Virus record (IMG/VR): IMGVR_UViG_3300035698_013847
Span: 1 to 42,264 of that record
Length of the DNA stretch: 42,264 nucleotides
Origin: a virus
Strand: one strand, 5' to 3'
Below are positions 30,053 through 39,183 of this stretch, one piece after another (the first letter of the stretch is position 1; each line of letters begins with the position of its first letter). A program made the position numbers and the translations under genes. The notes under the pieces are model-generated. The model was not told the DNA's origin. It did not search any database and saw only the letters and a list, made by a program, of their open reading frames with translations.

Positions 30053-33000
30053 TGGCCTTTGATCCGGATGCCTACCTGAAGACTAAGCAGGAAGAACCTG
30101 TAAAGCCTGAGACTGCGGCATTCGATCCAGATAAGTATCTCGAAGAGAAGAAGGTCTCATCGTTTGATCTGCCGAAAGAGGGTTTCGATCCTGTAGCTGA
30201 GGATCTTGGCAAGCTCGCCAGTGAGGCCTCTGTGTCTACGGCAGACACTAATCTCCCTAAAGCCAGACAGGAGTCAGTCGTCGGTGAGAAGAGTCAGGCA
30301 GTCATTCCTGCTGACGGGGTTATTGACCATGCTATAGCTGGTCTCGGAAAGGCTGGAACGCAGTTTGTCATGTCAGCATCATCGGCGCTGAAGATCCTTT
30401 CTCGGCAGGGGAACAAAACTGCCGACGCTATGATCTCTATGCCATGGCGAATCTTTAAATCTGTAGCTCCGAAGACTTTTGAACGATACCAGAATTCTAT
30501 TGCATCTGGTGAAGACACTCAGGAGCTCAGGGCCGCGACTGGGTTCAATAACTTTCTGCAAGATGTAGGGACTAAATCTTACGACCACTATTCTGCTCAG
30601 ATGGAGGATTTAGAGAAAGCGTTTCCTTCTGGCGACATTACCGAGAATCCGGAACTGCTCAAAGATCCGAAATGGTGGGCTCAGAGTACGGCTCAGGCCG
30701 CGGGGAGCATGAGTATGGCTGTCGCGTTCGGCGGGAGTGCTCGGGGCGCTTCACTTGTTGGCGCGAGTATGGAAGCTCTGCCAACGTACGAGAGATTGAA
30801 AGAAGAGGGAGATCCGGAGGCGGCTACAAAGACAATGGCCTTCTTTGCGGCTGTGGCATCATTAGAGAAAATTGGATTTGGACGGATATTCAAAGGGGCT
30901 CCAAAGGGGGCACTGAACAAAGTCGTAGCCGCGACTCTTGCTGGTTTCGCTGAAGCAGGCTCAGAATGGGCGGAAGAACCGGCTGAAGCTCTAATCACGA
31001 ATCTCGGCAAAGAAGGTGTAACTCCGACAGAGTACGGCCGCAGAGTTCTCGCAGCGATGAAGCAGGGCGTCAACGTTATTCCGGCGTCATTCCTTCTCGG
31101 AGGAGGCATTACCGCGGCGTCTCCGACTGGAACAGCCGACGTCGAGGCCGCAGTAGTCAAGGCCCCTGTTCCAGCTCCATCTGATTTAGAGACCTTTGCC
31201 CAAGAGAATCCAGAGGCCGCGGCTACTCTCGGAAAAATAGAGACACCGAGCCGGAAAGATTTCAAGGAAGCCGGCCTTCCTAAGGCTTCAAAGGCCGAAA
31301 GAGCCCGTATATCAGGAGATTTGCGCGAAATAGTAGGGGATAGCGTTCAAGACACGCCAGAGGCCGCTGAAGCGACCGAAGTACCGGAGGGTACGAAGGC
31401 AAGCGAGGGCGCTGTGAAACCTGAAATAGAGCCGTCTGAGTCCACACTGAAGGACCAGGCGGCGAAAGCGCAACCGGTGACACCAGCAGTGCCGGTAGAG
31501 GAAACTACGACGGCGACTCAGGTCCCGGCGCCTGAAGAGTCGTCCGTTGCTGGCCAGCAGGTCGAGGCTCAGCCCTCAGAGGCCCAGAAAGAGGCGGAAA
31601 ACTACAAAAAGGGTCATGCGAAGATTGACGGCCATGACATTACAATCGAGAACCCTGTCGGCGCTGAGCGATCCGGCGTCGATGATGACGGTAAGGCCTG
31701 GAAACAGACTATGAAGTCAGACTACGGGTACATCAAGGGGACCGTAGGCTTCGATAAGGACCATTTGGACGTATTTGTGAAGCCTGACTACGAGGGTGGG
31801 AATAAATCTGTATTTGTAGTGAATCAAGTCAATCCTGAGACCGGTGCGTTCGATGAGCATAAAGTTGTCATGGGCGCGTCGACCATAGCCGAAGCCACCG
31901 AGATCTATAACTCGAATTACGAGGAAGGCTGGAAGGGCGGCAAGAGCGTAGTCGAGATGACCGCTGAAGAGTTCAAGGGCTGGATCAAGGACGATAAGAA
32001 TGGTCCTACGAAGGGTGAGCTGAAGGCTTTCCAGACAGTCTCGAAGGAATTGACAGAGTCTGAAAACTCTCCATTCACCTCTGAAGCCGCAGCGCTTCGG
32101 ATTCAAGGTAATGTCCTGAGGCGAAGGCAAGCGGCTGCAAAAGCCGCGGGGAGCGTGACTGAAGCTGAAGTCATGGGTCTCGAACTCGATATCATAGAGA
32201 AGCAGCGTATAGAAGCCGAACGCCGTCAAGCAGAGTCGGAAACAACTGTTCCTGCCGCAAAGGAGAAAATCGGACGGAAGGGCGTAACTAAGAAGAGGGC
32301 GGTAAGGGACAAAGGGGACACTCAGCCTTCTGTGGTTGCACCCGGAATTACGGCAGAACAGGCAGGCCCGAAAAGAGTAAATGCTGACGGATCTAAAAAT
32401 GATGTGTGGGTCATAAAGGATCAGGGGAAGTGGATTGGTGATATAACTTTCAGAGTAGACACAGACGGTACAGCGACTATAGGTCAGATAACGATGGCTG
32501 GTGGCAAGCAAAGTATAGGATTGCCGAACGTTAGAAAAGTTCAAAAGGCCATTGAAGTTGAATATCCAGAGGTCAAGGCTTGGACTGGCTACAGAACCGG
32601 CGGAGCGCAGGCTAAGGCTAGGGAGTCGAAAAAGATTGGCCGTAAGGGCGTGACGAAAGAGGCTGAGGCAAAGAAAGTCGATAAGGTTGTTTCTGTCACT
32701 CCTAAAGGAATTGATCAACTACTCACTGACGATCACAATAAGCTGAGACCTAATGATCAGCGTGAACCAGGGACTTTCGGAAAGTGGGCTGAGCAATTCA
32801 GTGAAGCGTTAAAGAATAAAGATGCCCCATGGTTCAGAAGAGCCTTGATGCACGGAAAAGGGTTCAACGATTCTTCGAAGAGAGTATTTTTCGGATTGCT
32901 AAACAAACGGGTTCCTCAGAACATTGCTGGAATTGAGGAGGCTATAGATGAGTGGGCAGGAATATCTACTCAGGAGAGAACTACTCGACATGCTGAAGCT

Positions 33001-36000
33001 GTACAGAAGTCTGAAGACAGGAAAGCTCAGCGAAAAGCCGAAGCACAGGAGAAAGTCAAGACCGATCGGGCTGACAAGGCACTGAATCAGAAGGTGAGAT
33101 TTGATGGGAAGGTTATGACCCAGAAAGAACTCATAGACCAGCAGATTAAGGCCGGTCAGTCAGTTGTCGAACATGCCAAGGGAGCGAAGAATCCGTTTCG
33201 TTTAATAAACCCGATCACAAATGTTTTTACTCCGCTCAGGGGTCAGGCCGCTTTTGATTATGCTAAAGAGCAGGTAGATAAAGCCCAGGCCACCCCTTTA
33301 ACTGAAGCCGCAACAATCGAGCCAGCAATCGAAACAGTCGACGTCGAAGAGACTACGCCTGTCGCTCCGCCTGAGATCCAGGATTTCCCAGGGCGACCTA
33401 CAGGGGACCGTAACACCTTCCCCGCGCTCTCGCAGAGGACCGTAAAAGACTCCGGACTCGTACAGTCAGCGGATATCCTCGCACGCATGAAGCGGCTCTG
33501 GCCGAAAGTTGCTGTAAGAGAGAAAGGACTTTTCAAGAGGAAAGCTCGAGGTTGGTACAATACCGTTCTCGGAGAAATACGATTAAGTGACGCCAGAGAC
33601 ATCGATGTCATGCTCCACGAGCTCGGTCATCATCTCGATAAGCAGTTGGACACCTGGTCCGGACGCGGGGATCTCCCGGCCGGGATACCTACTGAGCTGA
33701 TAGCGATCGGGCGCGAACTCTACGGAGACAAGCGACCTGTCGGAGGCTACAGGGGTGAAGGCTTTGCGGAGTTCATTAAGGGCTACCTCGTTGGAGAAGA
33801 TCTTAATAAGGTGGCGCCAAAGACCTACGAATGGTTTTCGACTGAATACCTGCAGGAGAACCGAGGCGAGGCTAAGAAGCTCAGAGAGATGGAGGACCTT
33901 CTTTCGAGGCTCCGTTTGCAGGCTCCCGCCAGAGTTACCAGGGCTTTCTGGAGGCCTCTCAAAAGGGATTACTCAGCTCAGCGTGCAGCCAGTAGGCTCG
34001 CGGCTCTTGAGGCAGAGCATAGGGATAGGAATCTGCCTTTCCTCCGCATGATGCAGAAGTCAGGCGCAGATCTGTCAGAGATAAAGCCTTCGGACCATAC
34101 GTACATGCTGGCCACGTTCTTTTCTAGGAGTTCCGGAGGCAGAGCGATCGACGGAGTCATGAATCAGACCAGTGACCTTTTCGCGAACCCTACGGGGGAG
34201 GGCCTCCGGAGCGCTCTTGCTCCTGTTGCCGAGCTCGGGAAAGAGAACGTAAGGAAATGGGTCGACTACGCTGTAGCGAGGCAGGCTCAGGTTTATCATG
34301 ATAAGGGGCTCAAGTCTGGTCTCTCGCAGCAAGTCGCTGATGCCACTGTCAAAGAGCTAGAGAATGAAGTCTTCAGTACAACCCTCGATCGCGTAACTCG
34401 CTGGAGGAGACGCAACCTGCAGCTACTCGTAGACTCCGGAATCATCTCTCCAGAGGAGTTCGATCGTATTGAGGATGAGAATCCTATCGCTATCCCATTT
34501 TCGCGTCAATTCATGGCAGATGAGCTCAGCTCAAAAGCGAAGATAGGCGGTAAGAAACCGTTACATCGTAGACGTGGTGGTACTCAGGAGATCCATAATC
34601 CGATTGATGCCATGATCCTCGAGTCAGAACGATTTATGAAGGCGGCTATGGAGGCCTCTGTTCTCAGGTCGTGGGTGAAGTTCTTCGATTCACAGAAGGG
34701 GAAGGCAGCGAATCTCGGACTACTAATGAGCGAAGAGCCTGGCCCGCAGAAGCGCGTCGACTTCAAGGCCGATCGGATTAAGAAGGATATCACTGAGCTG
34801 GCGAAAGAGCTCGGGACTGACCAGGAAGCGATAGATCTCGCCTCTCAGGAAATCTGGGACAAGAAGCTCTCTGTCTACATCCCGGCCCAGGACTATAGCG
34901 GTAGAGAGAACATCGTATCAATCCGCGTAGACGGTAAGCGCAGGTGGTTTAATGTGGCTCCTGAGCTCGTTGACATCCTCCAGGGCATCAATAAGGACCG
35001 CATACTTCCAGGTAAGCTCGGAGAGATGAGTCGCCGGCTTATCGGACTACAGCGTTTGGGCGCCACTGGGCTCAATCCTACGTTCGGGCTCCTGAGAAAT
35101 CCGATCAAGGACACGTTCATGGCCGCGGTGACTGCAGAGTTCCATTTCCATGTACCGTTATTGTCTACTCTTGTTGGGAGCATCAAGGACATCATTAATA
35201 CGGATGCAGCGCAGGCCTACCATGCCGCAGGCTTGGATCTTGCCGGACGAATAGGGCAGGACATAAGGCTCGCCAGTAAAGCCGGCCGCAGGGCTACCGC
35301 CAGATCGAAGCCTGGAGCGATACTTGCTGGAGGAGTAATATCTTCACTCCGGGAGGTCTTGTCTCATTCTGAAGTAGGTCCGCGTCTTATGGAGTTTGAG
35401 GGAGGCCGAAAATTCGGGCTCAATAAGTGGGGCAACAAAGACGAAGCTACGATCCTCGGCGGAGTAGCGGCGAAGGACCTCACAGTCAATTTCACTCGTG
35501 CGGGATCTGTAGGGGCCGGGATAAATGAAGTCATTCTGTTCTGGAACGCAGGCATTCAGGGAATAGACAAGGCCGCAAGAGCCTTAGGTATCCTTGAGTC
35601 GGCCCCATGGTCGAGGATACAGGCGAAAGATGGCTCTGTGTCGTCCCAAGCAAAGGCCAGAGCAAAGACTCTCACCCGATCGCTGACCAAAGGTATCGGA
35701 TGGATGACTATCACGGCTCTGATGAATTATTACAGAAACAGAGATGATGACTGGTGGAAAGAGTTGCCTGCATACGAGAAGTGGAACTACCTCCATATCA
35801 AAACGCCTTTCGGGATAATGAGGATACCGCTTCCCTTCGATATCGGGCCGCTCTTTGGTTCTCTGCCTGTAGCAGCGCTCGAGGAAGCCCGGAATCCAGG
35901 AGCCTTTAATGAAGCGCTTCTCCAAGCCGCAAACAACCTGTCGCCGATCGACTTCTCCGGAGGCAACCTGTCCGAGGTATTCCATAGCCTATCCAGGAAT

Positions 36001-36810
36001 GTATCGATGATATCGCCTCTTTCAGATGTTGCGGCAAATCGCGACTGGAAAGGCTCTTATGTCGTGAATCCGAATGTTGAGAAGTACAGAGATCGAGAAG
36101 ATCAGTTCGGACCTCGCACGTCCGGGCTCGCGAAGCTGATAGGGAGTCATTCTCCATACAAGATGTCTCCTTCCAGGATAGATCATCTCCTGAATGGCTT
36201 TACTGGCGGACTCTACGCCAGGACAGCGAGCTTGATCGATTTAGCGATCGATCCGTCAGGAATCACTGCAGATGATCCTTCGACCTTCCCTCTCCTTGGT
36301 AATCTCTTCTTGAGGCATGGCGCCTCAAGGTTAGCGACAGACTTCTACGATCGTCAGGCAGATCTTCGCCAGAAGAAGGGGTCAGGCAAAGCGAGTCTCG
36401 AAGAAATCGGTGAGCTTACCTCTATCGATAAGATGTCTCGCGAGCTCTCAAAGAAATGGGACGCGAGACGTGATGCCTTTACGGGACTGAAGAAAGGCGA
36501 GTCAAAGCCGATTGTGGAGAAGATTGTTACGGATATCGAAGATGATATCAGGGAGCATAATACGCGCTCTGACTTCAGGCATACCGGAGTCGGCAGTGTG
36601 GTCTACGCGGCAACGTCTCCGAAGGCCGAAGATGCTCACAAGGATCTTGCTAAAAAACTACTGGCCGGCGAGCCTAAGGCGTCCATTCGTAAGGGGCTGC
36701 GCGATGCGTCGAAAGCTCGCGGCGGAAAGAACTTTAAGATCCGACATTCGAACGGAAATCTCACCGCCTATGGCGAGCGGCTGGCCAGGCTCGGGCTGTT
36801 AGGGCTGTAA
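30052..36810 (+). CDS. giant polyvalent ejection protein (2252 aa)
   Basis: GTG start, coupled to the upstream stop. Residues 1-340 hold Asp-Pro repeats (FDPDAYL, FDPDKYL) and Gly/Ala-rich hydrophobic helices that could cross membranes. About 515-648 is the pyrophosphatase-like polyvalent domain (KKGHAKIDGHDITIENP; GTVGFDKDHLDVFV; EHKVVMG). A segment near 740-865 is bracketed by two KIGRKGVTK copies. About 1150-1260 is a metallopeptidase-like domain with LHELGHHLD (His1189, Glu1190, His1193). Residues about 1650-1960 resemble an LPD38-type domain (WWKELPAYEKWNYLHI). It is probably packaged and injected with DNA to act in the new host. Domain names are from memory. Confidence 0.7.
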   Translation: MAFDPDAYLKTKQEEPVKPETAAFDPDKYLEEKKVSSFDLPKEGFDPVAEDLGKLASEASVSTADTNLPKARQESVVGEKSQAVIPADGVIDHAIAGLGKAGTQFVMSASSALKILSRQGNKTADAMISMPWRIFKSVAPKTFERYQNSIASGEDTQELRAATGFNNFLQDVGTKSYDHYSAQMEDLEKAFPSGDITENPELLKDPKWWAQSTAQAAGSMSMAVAFGGSARGASLVGASMEALPTYERLKEEGDPEAATKTMAFFAAVASLEKIGFGRIFKGAPKGALNKVVAATLAGFAEAGSEWAEEPAEALITNLGKEGVTPTEYGRRVLAAMKQGVNVIPASFLLGGGITAASPTGTADVEAAVVKAPVPAPSDLETFAQENPEAAATLGKIETPSRKDFKEAGLPKASKAERARISGDLREIVGDSVQDTPEAAEATEVPEGTKASEGAVKPEIEPSESTLKDQAAKAQPVTPAVPVEETTTATQVPAPEESSVAGQQVEAQPSEAQKEAENYKKGHAKIDGHDITIENPVGAERSGVDDDGKAWKQTMKSDYGYIKGTVGFDKDHLDVFVKPDYEGGNKSVFVVNQVNPETGAFDEHKVVMGASTIAEATEIYNSNYEEGWKGGKSVVEMTAEEFKGWIKDDKNGPTKGELKAFQTVSKELTESENSPFTSEAAALRIQGNVLRRRQAAAKAAGSVTEAEVMGLELDIIEKQRIEAERRQAESETTVPAAKEKIGRKGVTKKRAVRDKGDTQPSVVAPGITAEQAGPKRVNADGSKNDVWVIKDQGKWIGDITFRVDTDGTATIGQITMAGGKQSIGLPNVRKVQKAIEVEYPEVKAWTGYRTGGAQAKARESKKIGRKGVTKEAEAKKVDKVVSVTPKGIDQLLTDDHNKLRPNDQREPGTFGKWAEQFSEALKNKDAPWFRRALMHGKGFNDSSKRVFFGLLNKRVPQNIAGIEEAIDEWAGISTQERTTRHAEAVQKSEDRKAQRKAEAQEKVKTDRADKALNQKVRFDGKVMTQKELIDQQIKAGQSVVEHAKGAKNPFRLINPITNVFTPLRGQAAFDYAKEQVDKAQATPLTEAATIEPAIETVDVEETTPVAPPEIQDFPGRPTGDRNTFPALSQRTVKDSGLVQSADILARMKRLWPKVAVREKGLFKRKARGWYNTVLGEIRLSDARDIDVMLHELGHHLDKQLDTWSGRGDLPAGIPTELIAIGRELYGDKRPVGGYRGEGFAEFIKGYLVGEDLNKVAPKTYEWFSTEYLQENRGEAKKLREMEDLLSRLRLQAPARVTRAFWRPLKRDYSAQRAASRLAALEAEHRDRNLPFLRMMQKSGADLSEIKPSDHTYMLATFFSRSSGGRAIDGVMNQTSDLFANPTGEGLRSALAPVAELGKENVRKWVDYAVARQAQVYHDKGLKSGLSQQVADATVKELENEVFSTTLDRVTRWRRRNLQLLVDSGIISPEEFDRIEDENPIAIPFSRQFMADELSSKAKIGGKKPLHRRRGGTQEIHNPIDAMILESERFMKAAMEASVLRSWVKFFDSQKGKAANLGLLMSEEPGPQKRVDFKADRIKKDITELAKELGTDQEAIDLASQEIWDKKLSVYIPAQDYSGRENIVSIRVDGKRRWFNVAPELVDILQGINKDRILPGKLGEMSRRLIGLQRLGATGLNPTFGLLRNPIKDTFMAAVTAEFHFHVPLLSTLVGSIKDIINTDAAQAYHAAGLDLAGRIGQDIRLASKAGRRATARSKPGAILAGGVISSLREVLSHSEVGPRLMEFEGGRKFGLNKWGNKDEATILGGVAAKDLTVNFTRAGSVGAGINEVILFWNAGIQGIDKAARALGILESAPWSRIQAKDGSVSSQAKARAKTLTRSLTKGIGWMTITALMNYYRNRDDDWWKELPAYEKWNYLHIKTPFGIMRIPLPFDIGPLFGSLPVAALEEARNPGAFNEALLQAANNLSPIDFSGGNLSEVFHSLSRNVSMISPLSDVAANRDWKGSYVVNPNVEKYRDREDQFGPRTSGLAKLIGSHSPYKMSPSRIDHLLNGFTGGLYARTASLIDLAIDPSGITADDPSTFPLLGNLFLRHGASRLATDFYDRQADLRQKKGSGKASLEEIGELTSIDKMSRELSKKWDARRDAFTGLKKGESKPIVEKIVTDIEDDIREHNTRSDFRHTGVGSVVYAATSPKAEDAHKDLAKKLLAGEPKASIRKGLRDASKARGGKNFKIRHSNGNLTAYGERLARLGLLGL

Positions 36811-36832
36811 AAGCCTTGATTCTAGGGGCTTT
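36810..36832 (+). terminator. terminator after the giant gene
   Basis: AAAGCC (36810-36815) pairs with GGCTTT (36827-36832) around an 11-base loop, then a T-rich stretch. Stem is short but located exactly at the end of the virion gene block. Confidence 0.5.
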
Positions 36833-36911
36833 CCTATTCTTTCGCATTTCTTCGCTTTTCCTCTTGCGCTATCGCTAAAGATCAGATAGATTTGGTTCCT
36901 GATGAACGAAA

Positions 36912-36920
36912 ACCACCACA
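36912..36920 (+). promoter_or_regulatory. ACCACCACA leader motif
   Basis: ACCACCACA lies three bases before AAAGG and 14 bases before the GTG at 36935, supporting that GTG as the start. Confidence 0.65.
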
Positions 36921-36934
36921 CGAAAGGGGCGCAA

Positions 36935-37141
36935 GTGAACGAAGCGCAACATGATCTATTAACTGACGACGAAGTCGCTGACGCGCTGAGAATATCAACC
37001 GTCACACTTCGCAAATTCCTCAAGAACCCAAACAGCCCAATCCAGGCTATAGCGAGAATTAAAGTCGGTTCTAGTCGGAAATGGAATAGGGATTCTTTGC
37101 AGGAATTCATCGCAGGAAAATCCACCACCACAGAGGAATAA
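36935..37141 (+). CDS. excisionase/MerR-like HTH DNA-binding protein, 68 aa
   Basis: A small helix-turn-helix protein of the HTH_17 type: LLTDDEVADALRISTVTLRK (helices one and two), then RIKVGSSRKWNRDSLQEFI, the wing and last helix. Start set at the GTG at 36935 behind AAAGG and the leader motif; an ATG at 36902 has no ribosome binding site. It may act as an excisionase, a regulator of the following replication genes, or a partner of the serine recombinase. These remain guesses. Confidence 0.6.
   Translation: MNEAQHDLLTDDEVADALRISTVTLRKFLKNPNSPIQAIARIKVGSSRKWNRDSLQEFIAGKSTTTEE
37124..37132 (+). promoter_or_regulatory. ACCACCACA leader motif
   Basis: ACCACCACA within the end of the HTH gene, followed by GAGGAATAAGAGT and the ATG at 37146. 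Fifth exact copy. Confidence 0.65.
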
Positions 37142-37145
37142 GAGT

Positions 37146-37964
37146 ATGGCCTTCAGTCTCGACAGCATCAGCAAAGAACAGGTGATCCGCGCCCCGAGAA
37201 TGGTTCTCGTCGGCGTAGAGAAAATAGGAAAGACGACTTTCGCATGTGGCTCTCGTTTTGAGAACGGCAAGCTTGTTGAAATCGGAATTAACAACCCGAT
37301 TATGATTCCTATAAAGGGAGAAGATGGAGCCGACGCTCTTGACGTATCGTCCTTCCCCGTATGCGTTACGTTTGACGACTTGATGAGTGCTCTTGGAGTT
37401 CTTTGCACTGAGAAGCATGATCATCACACGATTGTCATCGATAGCGCCTCAGCTCTTCAGACTGTCATCGGAGATGATGTCTGCAAAGAGTTCAACGTCG
37501 CTAACGTCCGCAAGGTGCCTGGATTCCGTACTGGCGAGAGCGCTGTACGTCAAAGATGGATTAAGATCCTTGACGCCCTCGACTATCTAAGGGACGAAAA
37601 GAATATGGCGAGTATCATCATCGGTCACGTTCGCGTCAAGAAGTTCAAGAATCCAGACGGTGCGGACTGGGACATATATGACTTCGACATGGATATGGGC
37701 GAAGGCGAGTTGCTCAAGCGATGGGCAGACGTGATCGGCTTCTGTAATACGAAAGTAACGGTCAAAATTGAAGGTGAAGACACGAAGTTTTCGAAAGCGA
37801 AGAAAACTGGAATAGACACCACAGGCGGACAGCGTTATTTGTACACTCAGAAGCGTCCAACTCATCCCGGTGGAGGACGGGGAATATATGGTCAGCTCCC
37901 TTACGAATTACCGTTAGACTGGGCAGCGTTCACGGCTGCAGTCTGCGCTCAAGTAGACGGGTAG
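37146..37964 (+). CDS. Sak4-like RecA-fold ATPase
   Basis: 272 residues with a P-loop GVEKIGKTT (residues 23-31, Lys29) and Walker B HHTIVIDS (Asp99). The rest of the RecA-like core (MASIIIGHVRVKKF) and a C-terminal KRPTHPGGGRGIYGQLP are typical of Sak4-type single-strand annealing/recombination ATPases found beside phage single-strand-binding proteins. It likely helps phage recombination and replication on DNA coated by the DUF669-type protein encoded next. Confidence 0.75.
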   Translation: MAFSLDSISKEQVIRAPRMVLVGVEKIGKTTFACGSRFENGKLVEIGINNPIMIPIKGEDGADALDVSSFPVCVTFDDLMSALGVLCTEKHDHHTIVIDSASALQTVIGDDVCKEFNVANVRKVPGFRTGESAVRQRWIKILDALDYLRDEKNMASIIIGHVRVKKFKNPDGADWDIYDFDMDMGEGELLKRWADVIGFCNTKVTVKIEGEDTKFSKAKKTGIDTTGGQRYLYTQKRPTHPGGGRGIYGQLPYELPLDWAAFTAAVCAQVDG

Positions 37965-38010
37965 AAACACCACACTAACAGGAACACAAAATTAGAAGGA
38001 GATTCAGTAG

Positions 38011-38604
38011 ATGAATGATATTAGAGAAGCACTTGGCGGAACATTTGATCCGAACGCAGAAGAACCTCAGACAGAGTTCGAGGTTCTTCCTGTGGCTTGG
38101 TATCCGATGGAAGTCGAAAAGGCCGGAATGGTTATGACAACCAATAATGACGGTCAGCGGATAGAGATCGTATTCAGCGTTCTCGGCGAGCAGTATGCGA
38201 ACCGCAAGGTTTGGATGAACTGCAATATCGTCAACAAGAACCCTCAGGCTGTAGCGATCGCAAAGAAAGAGCTCGCCGGTCTTTGTCTGGCCGTCGGTCT
38301 CGCAGGCATTGACGCTTGCGATCAGCTCCTGGGTCTGCGTTGTCAGGTGAAGGTCAAAATTGAGACCGACAAGACAGGACAGTATCCGCCGAAGAACGTC
38401 CCGACGCTCTTCAAAGCGCTCGACTCGCCAGCAGTAGCGCCAGTTGCTGCTGCTCCTGTCACTGCCGCTCCTGTTGTGGCTGCTCCTGCTCCGGCTACGG
38501 TTACGCCTGAGCTTCCTGCGACTACTGCTCCGGCGCCTGCGGTTACTCCAGCTCCGGCCGCTGCTCCGGCAACCACCGGACAGCCTCCTTGGATGAGAAA
38601 ATAA
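38011..38604 (+). CDS. DUF669-type single-stranded DNA-binding protein
   Basis: 197 residues. Residues 20-135 form an OB-fold-like domain in the DUF669 pattern: VLPVAWYPMEVEKAGMV, IEIVFSVLGEQYANRKVW, CNIVNKNPQAVAIAKKEL, and LGLRCQVKVKIE. The last 60 residues are a flexible Ala/Pro/Thr linker (APVAAAPVTAAPVVAAPAPA) ending in PPWMRK, which recalls SSB tails though it is basic instead of acidic. AGAAGGAG precedes the ATG. It pairs with the Sak4-like ATPase upstream. Confidence 0.65.
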   Translation: MNDIREALGGTFDPNAEEPQTEFEVLPVAWYPMEVEKAGMVMTTNNDGQRIEIVFSVLGEQYANRKVWMNCNIVNKNPQAVAIAKKELAGLCLAVGLAGIDACDQLLGLRCQVKVKIETDKTGQYPPKNVPTLFKALDSPAVAPVAAAPVTAAPVVAAPAPATVTPELPATTAPAPAVTPAPAAAPATTGQPPWMRK

Positions 38605-38609
38605 ATAAA

Positions 38610-38668
38610 AGAAGTCTATAGAGGTCAGACTTCTCAAAAACTAACCTCCTACCCGGTGCGAAGCCGGG
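38610..38668 (+). terminator. two hairpins in the DUF669 to 38710 gap
   Basis: AGAAGTCT (38610-38617) pairs with AGACTTCT (38627-38634), followed by CAAAAAC; then CCCGG (38652-38656) pairs with CCGGG (38664-38668). The pair may act as attenuator or RNA stability element. An ACCACCATA variant of the leader motif follows at 38687. Confidence 0.45.
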
Positions 38669-38709
38669 CCACAATTTGAAATATTAACCACCATAAAAGG
38701 ACTACCGTT

Positions 38710-39102
38710 ATGCTAGAATTGAATGAACTTGCAGTAACTCTGTTCCGAGCTCGCCAGGATGAAGCCAAAGCGAAAGGGAATCGCATTCAGTGTGAGATCG
38801 ATATCGCGGAGCTCATCGAGACCGAAGGAACAAAGAGTAAGACGGTCGATGCCGGCGAAGGGATGAAGATCGTCATCAAGAGAGGCACTAATTACAAGGC
38901 GAGTGCCGATGCGATCAGAGAGCTCGACATTCCTGAAGAGGTTATGCCCATCACATTGACTGAGCCGGTTGCGGCTGGTTATATCTTTGATGCCGCCGCC
39001 TACGAAGCTTTGAGGGATCAACATCCTGACGTATTTGACGCAGTCGCTGCTGTGGTTACCGCTACTCCTAAGAAGGTTAGCGTCACCCTGAAATTGGCAT
39101 AA
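38710..39102 (+). CDS. conserved phage protein, 130 aa
   Basis: 130 residues, with a helical start (LNELAVTLFRARQDEAKAKG; IQCEIDIAELIE), then a beta section (DAGEGMKIVIKRGTNYKASA) and a C-terminal TPKKVSVTLKLA strand. The family is common between SSB-like and nuclease genes in phages and has no known function to me. It probably belongs to the recombination module. AAAAGGA precedes the ATG. Confidence 0.55.
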   Translation: MLELNELAVTLFRARQDEAKAKGNRIQCEIDIAELIETEGTKSKTVDAGEGMKIVIKRGTNYKASADAIRELDIPEEVMPITLTEPVAAGYIFDAAAYEALRDQHPDVFDAVAAVVTATPKKVSVTLKLA

Positions 39103-39183
39103 GCGCGCTAACGCTGATGGGTTGCCTTGGTCTCGCTGAGGTGACCCCGCGCCATTTCCACCGCTACACAGGAGGACTACGTC

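Noticed and set aside
31717-32718. 333-codon minus-strand frame inside the giant gene
   Set aside because: Antisense shadow of a continuous plus-strand gene; sequence rich in Ser/Phe/Leu/Arg with no motif or ribosome binding site.
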